NCBI GenBank assembly: GCA_030180135.1
Contig: CM058237.1
Location: forward strand, 101,010,489 to 101,074,488
Reading direction: 5' to 3'
Source of the DNA: Orychophragmus violaceus
Taxonomy: Eukaryota > Streptophyta > Magnoliopsida > Brassicales > Brassicaceae
Length of the DNA stretch: 64,000 nt
The translations under genes were made by a program, and so were the position numbers. This document shows, one piece after another, positions 57,601-64,000 of this stretch; within the stretch, counting starts at the first letter, position 1; each line of letters begins with the position of its first letter. Under the pieces are notes generated by a model that saw nothing but the letters and a program-made list of their open reading frames with translations, had not been told where the DNA came from and ran no database searches.

Positions 57601-59986
57601 TACCGATTTTATCTTGACTTCTTTGCCCCCCTTTGACAACAAGCAAGCTGACCAAGTGGAAACATGATAATTAAGACGATCCGGTACAAAGGAAAATACT
57701 TTCATTTTAGAGCCACAAATCTGTTCTGGGAGACCCAGGTACATTCTCATACCGCCTTCTAAAGATATGCCTAGAATGATCTTAATATCTCGTTTTCTTC
57801 CCATATCCACTTATTTCCAAACATAATGGAGGATTTGGCCGGGTTGAGGAGTTGTCCTGACGCTTTACCATAAGTGTCGATAATATTTAGAATCTCTGTA
57901 CACTGTGCGGTCTCTGCTTTGCAAAAGAAGAGGCTATCATCTGCAAATAGGAGATGCGAGACTTTCGGACTAATCCTCGCAATACGAAGGCATGTGATTC
58001 GTTGTTCCTCTTCTGCTCCCTTGAGGAGGGAGATTAGCGCCTCTGTGCATAAGATAAACAAGAATGGAGAAAGGGGGTCTCCTTGTCTAATGCCTCTCGA
58101 GGGGATAATATTGCCTTTTGGCTCGCCGTTGATTAAGACCTGGTAGGAGACCGATGTCACACAGGACATCACAAGAAGAACTCACCAAGGATCAAAACCC
58201 GTCTTAAGCATTAGCGCCTCAAGGAATTTCCATTCGACTCTATCGTAAGCTTTACTCATATCAGTCTTTATTGCCATGAAATCTTCTCTACATCTTTGAT
58301 TTGTCCGCAGGGCATGGACGTTTTCTTGAGCGAGAAGGATGTTATCTGTGATCAGTCTCTTCGCCATGAATGCCGATTGGGTCTCCGAAATGAGAGGTGG
58401 AAGAGCACTCTTTAAACGCTTACACAAAAGCTTAGAAATAATCTTGTAACTTACATTACAAAGACTAATGGGTATGAATTTTGACATATCTCTTGGCCTT
58501 CCTTCTTAGGTATAAGACATATATTTGTTTGGTTCAGTCTTGAGTCGAACTTTCCTAATATGAAGAAGTCTTTCACCAGTTTGATAATATCTTTGCTTAA
58601 GTGCTCCCAAAAACGTTGGTAGAACCTACTCGTCATACCATCTGGACCTGGAGCCTTATCAGGGTTTATGTCATAAAGCGCCTTCTTAATTTCCAGCTCC
58701 GCCGGGGTCCTTAATAGGGAACGATTAGTAGCTTCAGATATCTTTACGGTGATATATCGAAGGGAATTTTCAAGTTCCGTAGGGGAAGAAGAAGAGAAAA
58801 GGTTTTGGAAATAGTGAGTAGAGACCCTTTCTATTCCAAAAGCACTTTCTACCAAGCTCTCATTGTGATCTTTCAAGCTAACAATGTGATTTCTGGCCCT
58901 TCTGTGTTTTGTTAAGCCATGATGGAACTTAGTGTTTCTATCCCCATCTTTATGGCGGAGGTTCCTGCTTTTCTGTTGCCAAAAAAGATCTTCTTCTCTA
59001 AAGGCCGCAATCAATTGTCTCCTTAACTCCTCGAGTTCTTCTAATGAGGTAGTATCATCATCTTGTGCTAAATCAATCTTGGATTTTAACACTTCGATCA
59101 AATTTGCAGTATTTGTAAAGTTTGATTTCTTCCAAACAGCGATTTTCTTACGGCAAGATCCTATCTTCTGATGAAAGTCCCTTAACGGAACTTCATCAAA
59201 AGGGCCCCATCCCGTGACAACTGCTTCTTTAAAACCAGGTTTTCCGATCCATCTCTTATCAAATCTAAAACTCTTTTTTGATTTACAGAGTCTAGATTGG
59301 ATCCGAGCAAGAACTGGTCTGTGATCAGAGCCCCAAAGCTTTAGATATTCTGTTGTCGTATGAGTGAAGAGCGATAACCATTCGCTATTAGCAACTGCTC
59401 TGTCCAATCTGCACTTAACTTTTCCGCATTTCTTTTTTCCCACCCACGAGAATGAATTTCCTTTAAATGGAAGTTCTATCATTCCGCAATTATCTAACAT
59501 TATCCGGAATGGTGTGAAAGAACTTTCTGCGCTCTTGCGTCCTCCTCGCTTCTCATGGTTGCCTAGGATTTCATTAAAATCACCAATCATGAACCAAGCA
59601 TGTTTACGGTTAAGACTAATCCTAGTAAGTCTTTCCCACACACACTCGCGAAATTTGATAGTCGGGTTTCCATACACGAACGACATAAATATTTTATGGC
59701 CCTCAAAAGAGGTCTCAATATCAATAATATGATCATCTGTATATAAAATAGAAACCGATGGATCATCCATGTAGAAAAGAGCTAGATCTCCGCTTAGGCC
59801 TCTCGGGTTCACTGTACAAACTTGGTCATAGCCAAAAGTAACTTGTATGTCTTAAAGTATATTCCGATTGTTTTTAGTCTCCGATAAAAATAAGAAGTTT
59901 GGCGCAAAGCATTTATGAAGTTCTTCAAGATGCTCTTTCGTGAGTTCGGCTCCCACTCCTTGATAATTCCAAGCAATCGTATTCAT
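54693..59986 (-). pseudogene. LINE ORF2: endonuclease, reverse transcriptase, RNase H, broken
   Basis: It begins MNTIAWNYQGVG at 59986, the endonuclease start, with LFLSETK near 59890 and a stop soon after. The long open part (59812-58451) has FMIGDFNEIL, SFSWVG, SDHRPVLARI, then the reverse transcriptase entry PDKAPGPDGMTSRFYQRFW. After a frameshift come SLCNVSYKIISKLLCKRLK, TDMSKAYDRVEW, then SRGIRQGDPLSPFLF and LLFADDSLFF (catalytic ADD). The zf-RVT region is at about 56870-56690 (PTCERLTYRHLDTDRTCPRC). The RNase H part begins near 56340 (VDASW) and continues after the solo LTR at 55105-54693 (LHAEL, FKTDCSSLVKMI, YIPRARNFRADSLAKEAR). Several stops and shifts make it inactive. Confidence 0.85.
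55106..56291. mobile_element. Solo LTR, 1186 bp, probably Gypsy-type
   Basis: TGATATACC...CCTATCA ends with TSD ccacc at 55101-55105 and 56292-56296; removal restores the LINE RNase H region. No internal sequence or second LTR is present. The ending (ggagtccctgtggattcgat, 56206-56225) is typical of plant Gypsy LTR 3' regions, which suggests plus orientation. It contains catcgatcgatacacc and aacgatcgatgc near 55302-55345, and the repeated phrase tctcgcaaa.gaaagtttggtt at 55847-55985. Confidence 0.8.
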
Positions 59987-60000
59987 CTAGAATTTTTTTA

Positions 60001-61270
60001 TTTATTTTTTGTTTGGAAGCTTTCAACTAATTCCCTTAGAAGATTTACTTTTCTTCAAATAAGTATCTCACATAATTTGAAACTGGCTGGAATTAAGTAC
60101 GCTGACCACCCAGGGTCAAATTGCTAACAAAGCAAGCTTTATTTAATGAATAAAACCTCTTCCTAGATAGATTGCTCCAGGCCCAACGACATAAAATCCT
60201 TATCTTCTTTAATAAAGTCTGGCCCAAGATCACACCAAAAACAAACTCTTCGTTGCTTTGCTGGAAATCTATGATGTAGGACTTTTAGAAGATTCTTGCT
60301 CGCCGTCACCGGAAAATTAAGAGTTGGGCTGTTTCTGGCACCGACACAGGATGCGTTTAAAAAACTGAACACCGGAACTAGGTTGGGCTGATTTCGACGA
60401 GCTTTAACAACTGAGCACCGGATCTAGGCCGCCGTTTTCTTCCACACAAAGAGGAGGACCAGATCCACCGCTACCTCTTCATTCCGGAGAGCATGGACCG
60501 GAGAACAAGAGCGGCAGAGAAGATAGACGGTGCGGCGAGGGCACAAATTAAAAACAAAATTTGAAAAGAGTAAAAGTAGATCTGTAGAGCTTTTTCCGTA
60601 GCTTCCGACGACGACCACCAGAGGATATAAACCACGAACAAACGATTCCTGAGCTAGCAGCTCCGAGCTAATCCCAGACGTGAGAGTAGAGAGTCCACAC
60701 AAACTCATCTTCCTTCCACATAGGGGAGAAAAGCCGAGGGACGCGACCACCACCCCAATGGGACACGGTTTAGGGGAACAACAAAAACGGAAGAGAGAGC
60801 ACGGCGAAGAACCATTTCAGATGAAACTGGTCTTCTACGGCGTTAATGAAAACTCCCGGAGAACGTGCTCGTGAAGCTCCGACGGCAATGAAAACTCCCG
60901 GGGAATGTGCTCGTGAAGCTCCGGCGGACTCTGTTGCGGAAGAGAGCTGACGGACCAGGAAGGAGAGAAGGTCGCCTTCTACACATGTGCGGCAGTGGTG
61001 GCAATACAGGAGGACGCCGGAGATCACTTATGATCGTTGGAAAAAGAGCTTGAAAATTCAAAATTTAAAAAGTAGATCCGGAAATGTAAAATTGGTTGAG
61101 AGGGGTCTTCTTCCTTAGAAAAGAAAAAACATAATTGAATTTCTTCTAGCAAACGAGGCAGCGAGTAGTGCATAGGCTCAAATAGAACATTGTGCTAGTT
61201 ATTTTATTAATTTTTGAAAGAAGATAAAGTTTGATGATTATCTTTTTCGTCTGAATGTTTCATATATAAA
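60001..61270. other. Region upstream of LINE ORF2, no gene recognised
   Basis: Positions 60001-60400 are AT-rich with no protein similarity I can name. Positions 60400-61060 are GC-richer with minus-strand open frames of up to 109 codons lacking any known motif, possibly LINE 5' untranslated sequence. A 42-bp tandem duplication (aatgaaaactcccgg...gtgaagctccg) lies at 60845-60928. Nothing is seen at 61061-61270. Confidence 0.45.
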
Positions 61271-61317
61271 AGTTATACTGGAGTTGACCAAAAAAAAAAA
61301 AAAAAAAGTCATACTGG
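61271..61317 (+). mobile_element. Very short poly(A) retroposon footprint
   Basis: An approximate direct repeat agttatactgg / agtcatactgg flanks only agttgacc plus about 19 A. That is what a LINE-mediated insertion looks like when nearly all of the copied RNA is lost at the 5' end. Confidence 0.4.
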
Positions 61318-61339
61318 CAAATGTTTGAAGATACAAAAC

Positions 61340-62051
61340 ATGAATTCAAATCAATCATAATACAAAAATGCAACAAGTCTAGATAAAAATTTAAAGTCGT
61401 TCTTGATCGAATAGGTCTTGATGCCAAGAAGGAGAGCTAGTTACGACATATGATTGCTAAAGATCCTCATTAGTTGCACTTCGAGCAATAAGATAAGTTG
61501 TTCGGTTACATTGCAAGTATTCTTGTATGATATTCCAATTATCTATACTACCTGAAATTCTAAGGACCAACGAAGAGAATCATTTGTAGGAGGGCCGAGC
61601 TTGAGGTCTATTGATTGTACCAACAATATACTTTGCATCAATAGCAAACACTACCTTAGTAAAATTTAGACTAAACATGCTTTCAACCGCCCAAAAAAGC
61701 TATTAGTAGCATCATCAAGAAGAAACCACATTACCAAAAGATTGTCGACTATGAGAGATGCAGGTACCTGAGCTGTTTCGGAGCACACACGACGCATCCT
61801 TACAAGTTATGTTTCTTCCAAAAGAATCTGATATTGCATTTTAACCACGGCTCTGGTGATGGCCTCCATTTCTTAACCGTGGTTGTTGTCCTTAAGTCCT
61901 CAGTAGTCCCTTCACTATCAAGAGCCTACGCAAGGGACCAAGCATTTACCTCATTTAAACCTTGTTGATTGTGGCAAGAGCAACAAATTTCTTGTTATAA
62001 AAAACCAGTGTGTTTCTGCTCTTCCATAAGTTCTATAGGATACAAGGGAAG
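61340..62051 (-). pseudogene. LINE RNase H-domain remnant
   Basis: Minus-strand translation with many stops gives WKSRNTLVFYNKKF near 62010, then CVLRNSSGTCISHSRQSF, LFWAVESMFSLNFTKVVFAIDAKYIVGTINRP and DNWNIIQEYLQCNRTTYLIARSATNEDL. This is the RNase H-like domain (RVT_3) and preceding linker of plant LINEs. It comes from a different LINE copy than 54656-60000. Copia-E interrupts it at 62052. Confidence 0.7.
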
Positions 62052-62765
62052 TGAAGGAATTTCTAGCAGTTTTAATCAGAATTAGCAACCCTAAGTATAA
62101 ATTCCAAGCCTAGGATCTAGGATTCATATTTATATCATTGAATCTACTTCAGATCTCGAAGATACCTGGAAGTTATGCAGCGGAAGATGATTAGGTGTTC
62201 GAGATTGATTAGCGCCTCAAGTGCTGCGCCTCTACTGGTATCCACACGCACACAAACTGGAACGGACGGGATGCTAGTGCCGTTATAGATCGGATCTCTC
62301 AGAGGGTTTTCAGTTTCTCTAAAGTGGTTGTGAATTAGGTCTTTTCTGTGTAAAAGTCGTCTATATATCTTATATATGTCGACTTCTATCACGACCTGAT
62401 TAACCAAGGATTAAACCGAAGTTAATCAAGTCATAAACCAAAATCGCTATTTTGGTCCGCGATCTGTGTCGATCGATACACATGTTGTGTCGATCGACAC
62501 TGCCTCCGAAACTTGTTATCGAATGCATATCATATATACATTTATCAGATCATTACACTAATGATCAACCCCATATTCTATATCCAGTTTGCTTAGGTGT
62601 GTGACCCTGTAGGATCATATAATACTAGCAACGAGTTCTAAACTCATTGATCATAAGTGGCTTTTAGCAAAGCATTATGATTGCCCATTATTATATGACT
62701 GTCTCATCTCGACAATACAACTTTCACTTAGAGTAAATACAATAGATTTCAGGACATTCCCAACA
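62052..62765 (-). repeat. Copia-E 3' LTR
   Basis: The LTR is 714 bp with TG...CA ends. It shares gcctaggatctagg, ctgcgcctctact and the tgtcgatcgacac palindrome pair (62465-62500) with the Copia-B LTR. The partner LTR is outside the window. Confidence 0.8.
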
Positions 62766-63589
62766 ATCTCCCACTTGTACTGGAATCATCTATTCCTATA
62801 ATCCCTTCGTCACTATATCTCGATCTGGCATAAGGCAAGATCTGTGTCATCCTTATTAAGCTAAAATCATGTTCATCGTCCTCTGATTTACACTGACAAG
62901 ACAAACGATTGACAATCACCTCGTTTGAGTGTGGCCACACATTTCTCAGTATCAAATCTTCGATGGGCCCTGAGATATTTATCTCCTGTTATATAGGAGG
63001 GACAAATTCCATCTTGTTCCATCCCTATTTCTTCACACACTTCATGATACGCCCAATCAATGCCTTTATAATCACCAGTTACGGCTGACGTTTGACAAAG
63101 TTAAAGCGGACCAATTCATATGTAAGATAACGTGATGAACTCAGGTCTAAGGACTATACTCTATAGTCGTAATGAAAACTCTCATGACACTTATATAACT
63201 ATCCTGTAGAGTTCTCATTAGCGGATCATGTCCGATCCTGTGTTCTCCAACACATATCTGTGTGATTGACTTTAATAATCTTATTAATGACTCCATGAAA
63301 CTTAGTCATCAGTCACCTCACATACTAGTCTCACGCGGTTGTTAATGTCCCACTTTAACAACCTCGACTAGGGACCAACATAATTTATGTCATTTATTAC
63401 TTATAGGGTTTCATGATCAAGTCACATACTTGATGACCTATAAAATGTTATAAATTACTTTGGGACTATTATTTAATAACATAATTAAATAATACTGAAA
63501 CAAATTTCATTGAAATAACATAACCTTAATATGTCTATATGAACATCATATCATAACTAAAACCAAAACAACTCCCACTAGAACCAAGA
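62766..63589 (-). other. Copia-E 3' non-coding tract
   Basis: This 824-bp tract is collinear with those of A to D: third box at 62950-63024, palindromic box at 63137-63169 and hairpin at 63337-63363. No open frame is supported. Confidence 0.75.
63337..63363 (-). promoter_or_regulatory. Conserved 3' hairpin, Copia-E copy
   Basis: The sense strand reads GGTTGTTA, an 11-base loop, then TAACAACC, a perfect 8-bp stem. Compared with Copia-D, position 8 has changed from G-C to A-T on both arms. Confidence 0.65.
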
Positions 63590-64000
63590 TCACATCTTAA
63601 GAGATCTAATGCCTATAGCATTAGTCTGATTCTCATGCGCTCTCGCTCAACATGTCTCAAAGGACACTGCGTCTTGCTAAGAGTAATGCCATGAGACATT
63701 GGTATGAAGCCCTTCTTAGAATCATGCGTACTGAACCTGTGTAAGACCTTATCAATATTAGTATCTTGACACAATCCAATTTAGCTTGTCCAATCTATCT
63801 CTATAGATTCTTATCCCAGAATGTATGCGGCTTCATTAAATACAACCTCCCAGCCAAGTCTTAACAGACTGAAGTAATGGAACGTCATTTCCGAGAAGGA
63901 GTATGTCATCTACATACAGTACAAGAAATGCAAACATCCATCTGCCAGATCTTATAATCATAATGAGCGGCGGTTGCTAGGAGAATCCGAATGGACTTAA
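63590..64000 (-). pseudogene. Copia-E pol remnant with internal deletions
   Basis: The C-terminus (LAIGIRSLKM and TGA at 63590-63592) is joined directly to ERERM-type sequence that normally lies some 200 codons earlier, so RNase H is deleted. Near 63925 the YVDD region (atgtcatctacatacag) is fused to the earlier WQMDV region, a second deletion. It is a non-coding derivative in this part. Confidence 0.75.

Larger units (their letters stand above)
54656..60000 (-). mobile_element. L1-type LINE, minus strand, decayed
   Basis: Its 3' end is the poly(A) seen as T19 at 54656-54674, just downstream of the MYB gene. ORF2 reads leftward from 59986 to 54693 with a solo LTR inserted at 55106-56291. The 5' limit is uncertain: GC-rich sequence at 60400-61060 may be its 5' untranslated region, but no ORF1 zinc knuckle was found. 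Confidence 0.8.
62052..64000 (-). mobile_element. Copia-E, 3' end of a minus-strand Copia retrotransposon (runs off the window)
   Basis: It starts TGAAGGAATTTC at 62052; ggaag at 62047-62051 would be the TSD. It has a 3' LTR, purine tract (sense caagtgggagat before 62765), the 3' non-coding tract with all conserved boxes, and a deleted pol. The LTR middle resembles the Copia-B LTR. Confidence 0.85.

Overview
The window is nuclear DNA of a flowering plant, most likely a mustard-family (Brassicaceae) species. The evidence is tRNA-iMet-primed Ty1/Copia elements, CACTA transposons with TNP2-type transposase, L1-type LINEs, and one intact CAPRICE/ETC-type R3-MYB gene whose introns are like those of its Arabidopsis relatives. 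The density and nesting of repeats suggests heterochromatin (inference).

Layout 1-51336 is one transposon inside another, up to five levels deep, and most junctions can be placed to the base from target-site duplications (TSDs). Outermost is a decayed CACTA element (CACTA-1, minus; its left end is outside the window, its right terminus is at 51336). Copia-A (plus, 3731-49664, TSD tttct) sits in its transposase gene. Copia-B (minus, 8400-43642, TSD taatt) sits in the Copia-A pol gene. Copia-B was then hit by Copia-C (minus, 9165-16932, TSD ctata), Copia-D (plus, 17764-35155, TSD tggaa) and a small CACTA element carrying host gene fragments (CACTA-2, 36077-39209, TSD tcg). The right LTR of Copia-D holds a 9.8-kb non-autonomous giant-LTR retrotransposon (LARD, 25095-34905, TSD ctctc). 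The right LTR of Copia-A holds a related 3.6-kb solo LTR (45554-49124, TSD tacat). Positions 1-1100 are the end of a third LTR of that solo-LTR family, lying in CACTA-1.

Copia-C and Copia-D keep complete gag-pol reading frames (1328 and 1323 codons). Copia-A, Copia-B and both CACTA transposase halves are broken. LTR divergence judged by eye agrees with the nesting order: A and B show many differences, D about five, C one, and the LARD none in the parts compared.

Layout 51337-64000: LINE debris (51770-52390), an unassigned GC-richer stretch, then the one host gene. This is an R3-MYB transcription factor in three exons (53617-54532) with a (CT)n tract of about 117 bp just upstream of its start codon. 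It is followed by a decayed minus-strand LINE (54656 to about 60000) split by a 1.2-kb solo LTR (55106-56291), another LINE RNase H remnant (about 61340-62051), and the 3' end of a fifth Copia element (Copia-E, minus, from 62052 past the window edge).

The most unusual signal is in the roughly 0.8-kb non-coding tract between pol and the 3' LTR of all five Copia elements. It holds conserved boxes that fold as hairpins, and one 8-bp stem keeps pairing through paired base changes. No tRNA, rRNA or CRISPR array was seen.
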